55,835 bases of DNA from NCBI GenBank assembly GCA_944389425.1, contig CALXMH010000008.1, positions 1 through 55,835 on the forward strand, read 5' to 3'. Below the pieces are notes generated by a model. The model searched no databases, was not told the DNA's origin, and saw nothing but the letters and a program-made list of their open reading frames with translations. The DNA is from an uncultured Clostridia bacterium (GTDB taxonomy: Bacteria > Bacillota > Clostridia > TANB77 > CAG-508). This document shows positions 10,250-18,485 of this stretch, one piece after another (position 1 is the first letter of the stretch; each line of letters starts with the position of its first letter). A program made the translations under genes and the position numbers.

Positions 10250-10282
10250 TATGATACTATTTAATTAAAAATAGTATCATAT
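10250..10282 (+). terminator. Intercistronic hairpin
   Basis: TATGATACTATTT pairs with AAATAGTATCATA with a short AATTAA loop. There is no T-run, so it may be an RNA stability or partial termination hairpin between the LPQTG protein and the sortase. Confidence 0.45.
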
Positions 10283-10298
10283 ACATAGAGGTATAAAA

Positions 10299-10901
10299 TT
10301 GGGAAAGAGGTTTAAAAAGAATAGTAAAACTAATAAGATATTAAAGCTATGTATTATTTTAATATTTATATATGTAATATATAATTTTATATATGTAACA
10401 CAAAAAGAGGCAAATATTAAAATAAAATCAGAAGAGATACAAAAAATAGAATATGAAACTAATATTGAAAATTATAAAGCACAAAAAAACAAAGAAATAA
10501 TACCAGGAGAATATGAAGGCTATAAGGTGGCCGCTTTTATAGAGATACCATCAATTAATTTGCAGACATTTGTATTAGATGATATAAGCGGATTAGACAT
10601 ATGTGTATCTAAATTTTGGGGAACAGAAGCTAATGAAATTGGGAACTTTTGTATAGCGGGGCACAATTATCAAAAGCCCAATATGTTTAATAATGTTTAT
10701 AAATTAGAAATAGGAGAATACATTTATTTAACAGACAATAAGAATGGCAAGTTAAAATATAAAATATATGATATGTATAAAGTAAAACCACAAGATACAG
10801 AAAGCCTTTCCCAAAAAACAAATGGAAAAAAAGAAATTACTTTAATCACATGTACTGCTAATGCAAAAAATAGAATAATTGTAAAAGCAACTCAAATATG
10901 A
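10299..10901 (+). CDS. Sortase
   Basis: 200 residues from TTG 10299 (AGAGGT upstream). One N-terminal membrane segment (about 15-33) leads to a sortase beta-barrel with the catalytic triad residues H122 (IAGHNY), C185 (TLITCT) and R192 (KNRIIVKA). It is a membrane-bound transpeptidase whose likely substrate is the LPQTG protein encoded immediately upstream. Subclass was not determined. Confidence 0.9.
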   Translation: MGKRFKKNSKTNKILKLCIILIFIYVIYNFIYVTQKEANIKIKSEEIQKIEYETNIENYKAQKNKEIIPGEYEGYKVAAFIEIPSINLQTFVLDDISGLDICVSKFWGTEANEIGNFCIAGHNYQKPNMFNNVYKLEIGEYIYLTDNKNGKLKYKIYDMYKVKPQDTESLSQKTNGKKEITLITCTANAKNRIIVKATQI

Positions 10902-10962
10902 ATTTTTTTTATTTATATGCAAATAATACAATTAAAAATAAATGCTTAAAATGGAGGAAAAC

Positions 10963-13223
10963 ATGAAAAAAATAACATTTATTTTAAAAACTATTATTTG
11001 CATTTTTTTTATTTATATTTGTATGGCAAATAATACATATGCATCTACTAAAAAAGAAGGCATTGAAAATTTTCCGGAAAGTTATAAACCATATTTAATT
11101 GAACTTCAAAAAAAACATCCTAATTGGAAATTTACAGCACTATATACAAATTTAGATTGGAAATATGTTATAGATAATGAAAATATATTTGGGAAAAACT
11201 TAGTCCCAATTTCATATACCGATTCATGGAAAAACACAAAACCAGGAGAATACAATGTAGAAGTAGATAGTGGTTGGGTAGATTGCTCAAGACAAGCAGT
11301 AGAATATACAATGGATCCAAGAAACTTTTTAAACGAAGTAAGAATATTTCAGTTTGAAAGATTATCTTATGAAGAAAGCTTAAACAATAAAAATGGTGTA
11401 GAAAAAATACTATATGGAACAGAATTTTACGATAGAATTGTTGAATATAAAGACCAGTCACTAAATAATATAGTAACTACAGATAAATATTCAGACTTAA
11501 TATTAAAAGGTGCTAAAATATCGGGAGTTAGTCCATATCATTTAGCATCTAGAATAAAACAAGAAGTAGGACCATTTTTATCTCATAGTTCAATTAGTGG
11601 AATAGTTGCAGGATATGAGGGCTTATACAATTTTTATAATATTGGTGCAACAAGTTCAGCAGAGCCAATGGGAGCAATTATAAACGGACTAAAATATGCA
11701 AGAGATGGAAGAGGCGCAAGTAGCGAAACAAAGGCAAAATATAATATACCTTGGAATACAAAAGAAATAGCAGTAAGAGGTGGCGCAATATTTATAGGAT
11801 CAAGTTATATAAATGTTGGACAAGATACAGTTTATTTGCAAAAATTTGATGTAAATGATGAAAAACCAGGCGATTTATTTTGGCATCAATATATGACAAA
11901 TGTTTTAGCACCATATAGTGAATCTAAATCTATATATAATGGATATTTAAATAGTGGATTACTTGATTTATCTATGAATTTTGTAATACCAATTTATAAC
12001 AATATGCCAGAAATACAAGTTCAAAGCCCTAGTATATCGGAAGATGAATATACTCAAGACAACACAAAAGTATATGCAGATGTAACAACAACATTAAATG
12101 TTAGAAATGGACCACGGAACATCATATGAAGTACTAAAAACTATTAATAGAAATGAAATTATGACAAGGATAGCAAAAGGAAAACAAAAAGGAGAACTTT
12201 GGGATAGAGTAATTCTTTCAGACGGAATGGTACGGATATGTGTTTCAAAGTTATTTAAAAGAGTATGAAGAACCTCCACAAATACAAGTTGCTGAAATTA
12301 AATTATCATTAGATAAACAAGTTATAAACAAAAATGAAAGAATAAAACTAAATGTAGAAATATTACCAGAAGAAGCTAAAAATGAAGAATTACAATTCTC
12401 ATCTAATAATGGGATTGTTGCATTAGTAGATAATACTGGAACTATATTAGGAGCAAGTTCTGGAACCGCAACAATTACAGCAAAAGCAGCAAATAATGTG
12501 CAGAGCAGTATTGACATAACAGTATATAGCCCAGTAACGGATATTAAGCTAGATGCACAAAATTGCACATTACAAATAGGTGATAAATTTAAATTAAATA
12601 CAATTATATATCCGGCAGATGCAAGTAATAAACAAGTGGAATTTATTTCGTCAAATGAAGCTATTGCAAAAGTAGACAATACTGGAAATATTACAGCAAT
12701 AAGTGAAGGAACAACAACAATAACAGCAAAAACAGTAGATGGTAACAAAACTGCAAGTATAGAAGTTTTTGTTATTGATAAAATAAATGATACAGAAATA
12801 GTTATTGATGATTCTTTAAAATTAAATGGGAACGAAATATCTGGTCTAGATTATAAAAATAATACAGTAAAAGATATAAAAAATAAAATACAAACAAATT
12901 ACAATGTTGAAATATATAATAGCAAAGGAGAAAAAATATCAGATGAAAACAGAGTAGGAAGTGGAAGCATAATTAAGATAACTGATGAAAATAACGATAT
13001 AATAGTTGAATTTGTTGTAATACTATATGGAGATGTAAATGGAGATGGAAAAATAAACAGTGTAGACTCATTAGTTTTGCAAAGACATATATTAGAAATA
13101 CAAAGACTAGAAGGAATATTTTTAAAATCTGGAAATATAAACAAAAATGGTAAAATGCCATCATCTGTGGATTCTTTATTAATACAAAGGCATATATTAG
13201 AAATAAAAATAATAGAACAATAA
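10963..13223 (+). CDS. Secreted glucosaminidase with SH3, Big2 and dockerin domains; two CGG +1 shifts
   Basis: With +1 shifts at CGG 12115 and CGG 12233 the product is 752 residues. Order: signal peptide; LytG/SagA-like N-acetylglucosaminidase domain (ASRIKQEVG, YEGLYNFYNIGA, residues about 30-330); bacterial SH3 domain (TLNVRNGPGTSYEVLKTI ... DGMVGYVFQSYL) that exists only when both CGG codons shift; two Big2 Ig-like repeats; and a C-terminal type I dockerin (YGDVNGDGKINSVDSLVLQR and a second LLIQRHIL copy). It would cleave peptidoglycan outside the cell and dock to a cohesin. Start ATG 10963 was chosen over 10942 because GGAGG lies 6 bases upstream. Confidence 0.85.
12115..12117 (+). other. 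CGG +1 shift site 4 (SH3 NGPG glycine)
   Basis: CCA CGG AAC in zero frame stops within four codons; the +1 frame gives NGPGTSYEV, the standard SH3_3 motif, with exactly one glycine from CGGA. Confidence 0.85.
12233..12235 (+). other. CGG +1 shift site 5 (SH3 VGYV glycine)
   Basis: In the frame set by site 4, GTA CGG ATA fails while +1 gives DGMVGYVFQSYL, the conserved end of an SH3 domain. Confidence 0.85.
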
Positions 13224-13234
13224 AAGGGGGATAT

Positions 13235-14509
13235 ATGAAAATAAAAAATATAATTATAATTTTTATAGCAAGTATTTTTGTATTAATTTTATTATCAAAC
13301 ACAGTTTTAGCAAGTGAAATAACAATAACTCCAAACACTGAAAAAGTAGAAAAAGGAGAAATATTTAAGTTTTATATAAATTCAAATAATTTAGATATAG
13401 CAGCACTAACAATGCAAATGTATTTTGATAGCACAAAAATGGAATATATAAAAGAAAATGAAAATACAAATCTTTTAGAAAATAGTATATTATATACATG
13501 GGTAGATGAAAATGGAGGAAAACAAAGGAAACAAACAGAACAAATAATAGAACTTAAATTTAAAGCAAAAGAAGCGGGAACAGCTAATATTTCTGCTAGT
13601 GGAGAATTTTATAATTCAAATGGAGAAGATATTAAAATACAATATGGAGAAGGAAATGTTCAAATAGAAGAATTAGATACAACACAGGAAGAGCAAGAAA
13701 TACAATCTAACAATAATATAAGTAGTGATAATGCTTATTTAGAAATATTAAGACTAGATAAAGAAGGAATTACACCTTCATTTAATAAAGAAATAACAGA
13801 ATATTATATAACAGTAGACAGTACTGTGAATAATTTGCAAATAACTGCTATACCAGAAAACATAGAGGCAAATGTTGAAATAAAAGGAAATAATAATTTA
13901 GTAAATGGAATAAATAAAATAGAAATTATAGTTACATCTAAGGATGGAAGCAAAAAGAAAATTTACAATATAAATGTGACCAAAACTTCTAATATAGCAG
14001 CTTCTAATACTAATCTTGAAACATTGGCAATAGAAAATGTAACACTATTTCCGGAATTTTATGAAAATATTCTAAACTATAAAGCAGAAGTTTCAAACGA
14101 AACTAAAAGCTTAAATATATTAGCAATTCCACAATCAATCTCTGCGCAGGTTGTTATTGAAGGTAATACAAATTTAAAAGAAGGAAAAAATATTGTAAAT
14201 GTAAAAGTTATAGCAGAAAATAAAATATCTGAAAAAAATTATATTATAGAAGTATACAAAAGAAATTCAAATGAAGAAGTAGAAGCATTAGAAGAGCAAG
14301 AAATAAAAATAGAAAAAGCAAATGAACTAATAGAAGAAAAAGAGCAAAATCAAGAAGAGGCACAACAATTAGAGTATGAAATTAATACGCAAAACAATGA
14401 TAATGATAAAAATAATAATATAATAATTATTATAATAACAATTGTTATTATATTGGGAAGTATTACTGCTTTTATAATATATAGAAAAAAGAAAAATTAT
14501 AATGATTAG
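13235..14509 (+). CDS. Membrane-anchored cohesin-like protein with cadherin-like beta-sandwich repeats
   Basis: 424 residues. Signal peptide (1-26), cohesin-like domain (ITPNTEKVEKGEIFKFYINS, MQMYFDSTKMEYI, IELKFKAKEAGTANISASG), then two cadherin-like beta-sandwich modules (PF12733 type: LEILRLDKEGITPSFNKEIT and LETLAIENVTLFPEFYENIL), a Glu/Gln-rich helical stretch and a C-terminal membrane segment with KKK tail. No LPxTG. It follows the dockerin protein by 11 bases, so the cohesin and dockerin partners appear to be co-expressed. Confidence 0.8.
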   Translation: MKIKNIIIIFIASIFVLILLSNTVLASEITITPNTEKVEKGEIFKFYINSNNLDIAALTMQMYFDSTKMEYIKENENTNLLENSILYTWVDENGGKQRKQTEQIIELKFKAKEAGTANISASGEFYNSNGEDIKIQYGEGNVQIEELDTTQEEQEIQSNNNISSDNAYLEILRLDKEGITPSFNKEITEYYITVDSTVNNLQITAIPENIEANVEIKGNNNLVNGINKIEIIVTSKDGSKKKIYNINVTKTSNIAASNTNLETLAIENVTLFPEFYENILNYKAEVSNETKSLNILAIPQSISAQVVIEGNTNLKEGKNIVNVKVIAENKISEKNYIIEVYKRNSNEEVEALEEQEIKIEKANELIEEKEQNQEEAQQLEYEINTQNNDNDKNNNIIIIIITIVIILGSITAFIIYRKKKNYND

Positions 14510-14575
14510 TCAAATTTTCCTGTTAGAAAATAAGATAAAAAGCGTTAAAAATTACTGAAAATAAGAGAAAAGAGC

Positions 14576-14603
14576 AAGAATATTACAAAGATGTAATATT
14601 CTT
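14576..14603. repeat. Short perfect inverted repeat
   Basis: AAGAATATTACA and TGTAATATTCTT with a 4-base loop, in the 180-base gap before the veg promoter. No T-run follows; it could be a weak terminator or an operator. Confidence 0.4.
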
Positions 14604-14689
14604 GTAATATAAATGTAATATTAGAGAAAAAGAAGCTTAAAACCTTACAGTATCAACAGATGCATCGAAACCGCAAGAAAACAGTTTTT

Positions 14690-14718
14690 TTGACATTTTT
14701 TGTAATAAATGATATAAT
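14690..14718 (+). promoter_or_regulatory. Sigma-A promoter of veg
   Basis: TTGACA (14690-14695) and TATAAT (14713-14718) with a 17-base spacer, a consensus vegetative promoter. Confidence 0.8.
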
Positions 14719-14748
14719 TTGCCTATCAAAAAAAGAGAAGGTGATTTA

Positions 14749-15057
14749 ATGATTTGCAAAAATGATATTACTACATTAAAATCTAACATAGGAGAAATGA
14801 TAGGTCAAAAAATTATTGTAAAAGGATCACTTGGAAGAAATAAACCTTTTGAAAAAGAAGCGACAGTAGAGTCTGCTTATTCAAATATTTTTATTGTAAA
14901 ATACGATGAAACTGAAAGAAATGCATCTTATACATATACAGATGTATTAACAAGAAATGTAGAAGTACAAGTATACAATGGAGAAACATATTCACCACTA
15001 ATTCCGCCAGTTGATCCAAAAACTCTTGGAAAAAAACATAGATATGTTCAATCATAA
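14749..15057 (+). CDS. veg: Veg protein
   Basis: 102 residues of the Veg family (PF06257), a small beta-barrel protein strongly expressed in Firmicutes and linked to biofilm regulation in Bacillus. The N-terminal helix (NDITTLKSNIGEMIGQKI) and the KGSLGRNK, YEGT-like KYDETERNASYTYTDVLT block match. Start ATG 14749 was chosen over the upstream TTG because AGAAGGTG lies directly before it and it matches the family length. It is monocistronic, with a consensus promoter before and a strong terminator after it. Confidence 0.85.
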   Translation: MICKNDITTLKSNIGEMIGQKIIVKGSLGRNKPFEKEATVESAYSNIFIVKYDETERNASYTYTDVLTRNVEVQVYNGETYSPLIPPVDPKTLGKKHRYVQS

Positions 15058-15092
15058 TAAAAATATCTTTTTGGCATAATTTAATATATAAT

Positions 15093-15125
15093 AAAAAAAT
15101 TCCTATTTAATTAGGAATTTTTTTT
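15093..15125 (+). terminator. Intrinsic terminator after veg
   Basis: AAAAATTCCTA and TAGGAATTTTT stem with a TTTAAT loop and a terminal T-run. Confidence 0.85.
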
Positions 15126-15176
15126 ATCCCTCATAATATACATATATTAATGAAAAATAAGGAGGGATAATAACCA

Positions 15177-16721
15177 ATGGTAATAGATACTAAAAAGGAA
15201 AGCTTATGTATAAATCAAATAATTGGTAAAGAATCAAAAAGTGTAGTTGTAGAAGGAGATGTAATAATACCAGATGTTAAGCCAGATATTTTAAATGCTA
15301 TAAATACAAATGGGACAGTGTGTATTTATAAAAAAGAAATAATGGATGGAAAAGTAAGATTAGATGGAAGTATAAATTTATACATAATGTATTTGCCAGA
15401 CAATGAAACTGAATGTGTAAGAAGTATTAATACAAGCTTAGATTTTACTCAAATAATTGATATTGAAGAGGCAAAAGAAAACATGACATTTGATGATGAC
15501 ATTGTAATAAAAAGCATTGAATGTAATGTTTTAAATGGAAGAAAAGTTAATATAAAAGTAAATATGAATATTACCGTAAAATTATACTCTAATGAAAATG
15601 TAGAAATAATTAGTGAAATAGAAAATAATCCAGAAATGCAATTATTAAATAACAAATTCGAGGTAAATTCACTGATTGGAAGTGGAAGTACAAAAGTATA
15701 TGCTAAAGAAAATATTAGTATAGATACAATAGACGAAGTAGCAGAAATAATGAAAGTGAATTTAAATATATGCAATAAAGACATAAAAATCAGTTACAAC
15801 AAAGTTTTAGCAAAAGCCGATTTAAATGTAAAAATAATGTACTTAACAGAAGATAATAGAATAAATGTTACGCAAAGTCAAATTCCTGTTATGGGATTTG
15901 TAGATATAGCAAATGTAAATGACGAAAATATATGCGACACAAGATATAGTTTAAAAAATGTAGTGTTAAAACCTAATAATAATGAAACACATGGAATATA
16001 TATAGAAGCTCAAATTGAGTTAACATGTTCAGCCTACGAAAAAAGAGAAATTAATATAATTCAAGATTTATACAGCCCAGAAAAAGAAGTAAAATTTAAG
16101 CAAAAAGAAATAAATGCTATGACTGTAAAAGAGAACTTAAAAGATATGACTCAAATAAGCCAGCAAATACAAATTCCAGAGATAATTGGACATAGATTAT
16201 ATGATGTAGAAGTAAATCCAAGAATAGAAAGTGAAAATATTTTAAATGATAAAATTGTATATGAAGGAAATGTAGAACTTAAATTTATGTTTGAAACTGA
16301 GCTTTCTACAATGATAGAAATAAAAACAATAGAATTGCCATTTAATTTAAATGCAGAGGCAAAAGGGATAGATAAAAACAGTAATATAGAATCAAATATA
16401 AGTGTATCATCACAAGATTTTATAATAGGTCAAAATGGTAATATAGATTGCAAAATAAATTTAGAGTTTGAAATAGGTGTATCTAAAAGTAGAACTATAA
16501 ATATAATTGATGATTTAAATATTGAAGAATGCACATCGGAAAAAAATTATAGCATGGTAATTTATTTTGTAAAACAAGGAGATACCTTATGGGAAATTGC
16601 TAAAAAATTTAAAAGTACGGTAGAAGATATTGTAGAAGTAAATGGAATAGAGGATGCAAATAAAATAAAGGTTGGACAGCAATTATTTATACCTAAATAT
16701 AGCCATAAGAAGTTAGCATAA
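15177..16721 (+). CDS. sipL: SipL-like spore morphogenesis protein (SPOCS/DUF3794 plus LysM)
   Basis: 514 residues with repeated SPOCS/DUF3794 domains (VEGDVIIPDVKPDILNAINT at residues 25-45 and later IPEIIGHRLYDVEVNP) and one C-terminal LysM (VKQGDTLWEIAKKFKSTVED ... KVGQQLFIP). This architecture matches SipL, which in Clostridioides difficile binds SpoIVA and is needed to encapsulate the forespore with coat. It acts in the mother cell. The next gene, yunB, begins 1 base after the stop, so the two form a sporulation operon. The exact ortholog name is inferred from architecture. Confidence 0.8.
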   Translation: MVIDTKKESLCINQIIGKESKSVVVEGDVIIPDVKPDILNAINTNGTVCIYKKEIMDGKVRLDGSINLYIMYLPDNETECVRSINTSLDFTQIIDIEEAKENMTFDDDIVIKSIECNVLNGRKVNIKVNMNITVKLYSNENVEIISEIENNPEMQLLNNKFEVNSLIGSGSTKVYAKENISIDTIDEVAEIMKVNLNICNKDIKISYNKVLAKADLNVKIMYLTEDNRINVTQSQIPVMGFVDIANVNDENICDTRYSLKNVVLKPNNNETHGIYIEAQIELTCSAYEKREINIIQDLYSPEKEVKFKQKEINAMTVKENLKDMTQISQQIQIPEIIGHRLYDVEVNPRIESENILNDKIVYEGNVELKFMFETELSTMIEIKTIELPFNLNAEAKGIDKNSNIESNISVSSQDFIIGQNGNIDCKINLEFEIGVSKSRTINIIDDLNIEECTSEKNYSMVIYFVKQGDTLWEIAKKFKSTVEDIVEVNGIEDANKIKVGQQLFIPKYSHKKLA

Positions 16722-16722
16722 A

Positions 16723-17436
16723 ATGGATAAAATATATTCTAGACCTAGAATAAAATTACCAAAGATTAATATATCATACAAAAGAAATACAAATAAACAA
16801 AAGAAAAAAATACAGAAAATATTAATAACTTTATTTGCAATACTTTTAATAATAAAACTATTATTTGATTATATAAATCCAATGTTTGAGGATATGTGTA
16901 TTACAAAGGCAAAAGCAGTAGCAATACAAATAATAAACAAAAAAACACAAGATTCAATAGATAAAATTGACTATAATGACTTAGTTACAATGATAAAGGA
17001 TAATAACGGTAATATTACAATGGTGAAAGCAAACGCATTATCCATAAATAGAATATCGGTAGAAATTACAACAGATATTCAAGATGCACTGCAAAATGAA
17101 AGCCAAACGCAAATTTTAATACCACTAGGAAGTATATCTGGAAATGAAGTATTATCAAATTTAGGACCTAAAATACCAATACAAATAAATCCAACAGGGG
17201 TTGTTACTACTGAATTTAGAAGTGAGTTTGAAGCTGCGGGAATAAATCAAACTTTACATAGAATTTATCTGTATACGGTTTGCAGAATAAATATAATTAC
17301 ACCATATAGAATACTTAGTAATGAGGTATCAAGCGAAGTAATTGTTGCAGAATCAATAATTGTAGGACCTGTACCAGATAGCTATTATAATTTAGAAGGA
17401 TTACAAAGAAATGATGCAATGGAGGTAATAGATTAA
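16723..17436 (+). CDS. yunB: Sporulation protein YunB
   Basis: 237 residues of the YunB family, a forespore/mother-cell sporulation membrane protein of unclear biochemistry. One N-terminal membrane segment (about 32-48) follows a basic start; the conserved IPLGSISGNEVLSNLGPKIP and TEFRSEFEAAGINQTLHRIY blocks are present. It follows the sipL-like gene directly and converges with the tetR gene. Confidence 0.9.
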   Translation: MDKIYSRPRIKLPKINISYKRNTNKQKKKIQKILITLFAILLIIKLLFDYINPMFEDMCITKAKAVAIQIINKKTQDSIDKIDYNDLVTMIKDNNGNITMVKANALSINRISVEITTDIQDALQNESQTQILIPLGSISGNEVLSNLGPKIPIQINPTGVVTTEFRSEFEAAGINQTLHRIYLYTVCRINIITPYRILSNEVSSEVIVAESIIVGPVPDSYYNLEGLQRNDAMEVID

Positions 17437-17439
17437 AAT

Positions 17440-18018
17440 CTATTTACCTTCTGCACTTAATAATCCATTAATAATAATGTTCTGATATTCATTATAAAGT
17501 TCATGAATATCTAATTCTTTACCTGTTTGGGTTTTATAAACTAAAATAGAAGATGTTATACTAAAAATAGTAGATGCAATAATTTTAGCATTACCAATTG
17601 GAAGTTCTCCCTTTTCCATACCTGCTATAATTATATCTTCAATTGTTTTAATATAATCTAAAACATATGACTTGCATGCAATATTTCTAGATTCTGTTCC
17701 CCAAAACTGACTAAGTATAATTGTTATTATATGCTCATATTTGGCTAAAACCTTAATTTCAATTAAAATTATAGCTCTTATTTTATCAATAACATTGTCA
17801 AATTTAGAAGTTTTAATTTCAATGCTGTTTTTTAAAAGTTTCATACCCTCTTCAACAAGAAAATTAAAAATTTCTTCTTTACTAGAAAAGTGATAATACA
17901 AAGTACCTTTCGCAACACCAACAGTTGCAGTTATTTCTTCAATACTAGTAGCATCATATCCCTTTTCTGCAAAAAGCTTCATAGATGTTTCAAAAATTTT
18001 TCTTTTAGTCTTATTCAT
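17440..18018 (-). CDS. TetR family transcriptional regulator
   Basis: About 192 residues. An N-terminal TetR HTH (ETSMKLFAEKGYDATSIEEI ... VGVAKGTLYYHFSSKEEIF) precedes an all-helical ligand domain. ATG 18018 was chosen because AGGTGG lies just upstream; a GTG nine bases earlier would overlap that site. It is transcribed away from leader element copy 2. The target and ligand are unknown; neighbours do not show an obvious efflux pump. Confidence 0.9.
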   Translation of the reverse strand: MNKTKRKIFETSMKLFAEKGYDATSIEEITATVGVAKGTLYYHFSSKEEIFNFLVEEGMKLLKNSIEIKTSKFDNVIDKIRAIILIEIKVLAKYEHIITIILSQFWGTESRNIACKSYVLDYIKTIEDIIIAGMEKGELPIGNAKIIASTIFSITSSILVYKTQTGKELDIHELYNEYQNIIINGLLSAEGK

Positions 18019-18120
18019 AAAATCCACCTACACATAATTTTTTATATATTATATATTTATTTAAAGGAAAAATCAATAGAAAATTATGTTGAATGTCCTC
18101 AAAAAAATAGAGAAAAGGTG

Positions 18121-18149
18121 TTGCAAATAGTGTATAGATATAATATAAT
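18121..18149 (+). promoter_or_regulatory. Promoter of leader element copy 2
   Basis: TTGCAA (18121-18126) and TATAAT (18144-18149) with a 17-base spacer. Confidence 0.55.
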
Positions 18150-18185
18150 TAGTTAATAAAAACGAAAGAAAGAGGAATGGTACAG

Positions 18186-18239
18186 ATGGGAACAAACGCT
18201 GAAAGCCTTGTGTTTGTACACACACACACACACAGGTAA
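18186..18239 (+). CDS. Leader peptide MGTNAESLVFVHTHTHR
   Basis: 17 codons, ATG with AGAGG about 10 bases upstream. Shares TNAES and VHTHTHR with copy 3. An in-frame ATG at 18177 is too close to the ribosome site. Confidence 0.55.
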   Translation: MGTNAESLVFVHTHTHR

Positions 18240-18277
18240 TTTATTAATTAAGATTAAAAAAATGAATATATAAATAG

Positions 18278-18326
18278 GAGACATATGAGCCTAGGAAAGT
18301 AGCCTAGGTTTATGTGTCTTTTTGCT
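18278..18326 (+). terminator. Leader hairpin / attenuator, copy 2
   Basis: GACATATGAGCCTAGG pairs with CCTAGGTTTATGTGTC across an AAAGTAG loop, followed by TTTTTGC. CCTAGG replaces the AGCTA core of the other copies on both sides, a compensatory change that supports the stem. Confidence 0.7.
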
Positions 18327-18338
18327 TTGATTTTAAAA

Positions 18339-18457
18339 GTAGCCGCCCGAGGACTTAATATATATTATTTTGAAGTCCGAGGAAGTTGTACGTCGTACGC
18401 TCCCACCCGCAAAGCCATGTGAGGCAAGAAATAATATATATTAAGTCCTCGGGCTAC
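18339..18457 (+). repeat. Long inverted repeat of leader element, copy 2 (centre inverted)
   Basis: Arms 18339-18371 and 18429-18457 pair over about 30 bases with sequence GAGGACTTAATATATATTAT, differing from copies 1 and 3 on both arms together. The central ~58 bases are the reverse complement of the centre in copies 1 and 3 (GAAGTCCGAGGAAGTTGTAC here against GTACAACTTCCTCGGACTTC there). Confidence 0.8.
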
Positions 18458-18485
18458 TCTACAAGATTAAGGAAGGAGATTAAAT

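Larger units (their letters stand above)
18121..18457 (+). repeat. Repeated leader element, copy 2
   Basis: Same order as copy 1 (promoter, VHTHTHR peptide, terminator hairpin, long inverted repeat), followed 28 bases later by a pilin-headed gene. The centre of the inverted repeat is in the opposite orientation to copies 1 and 3. Confidence 0.8.

Noticed and set aside
12115..12235. The split genes are pseudogenes with random frameshifts
   Set aside because: All breaks are at CGG, all are +1, all restore a Gly, and the halves show no other decay. Random decay would give both signs of indels at varied places.
6541..12541. Many other CGG triplets such as ACG GAT near 6576 and 12539
   Set aside because: They are out of frame in the reading used (for example AC-G GA or T-CG G), so they are not CGG codons and no shift is expected or seen.
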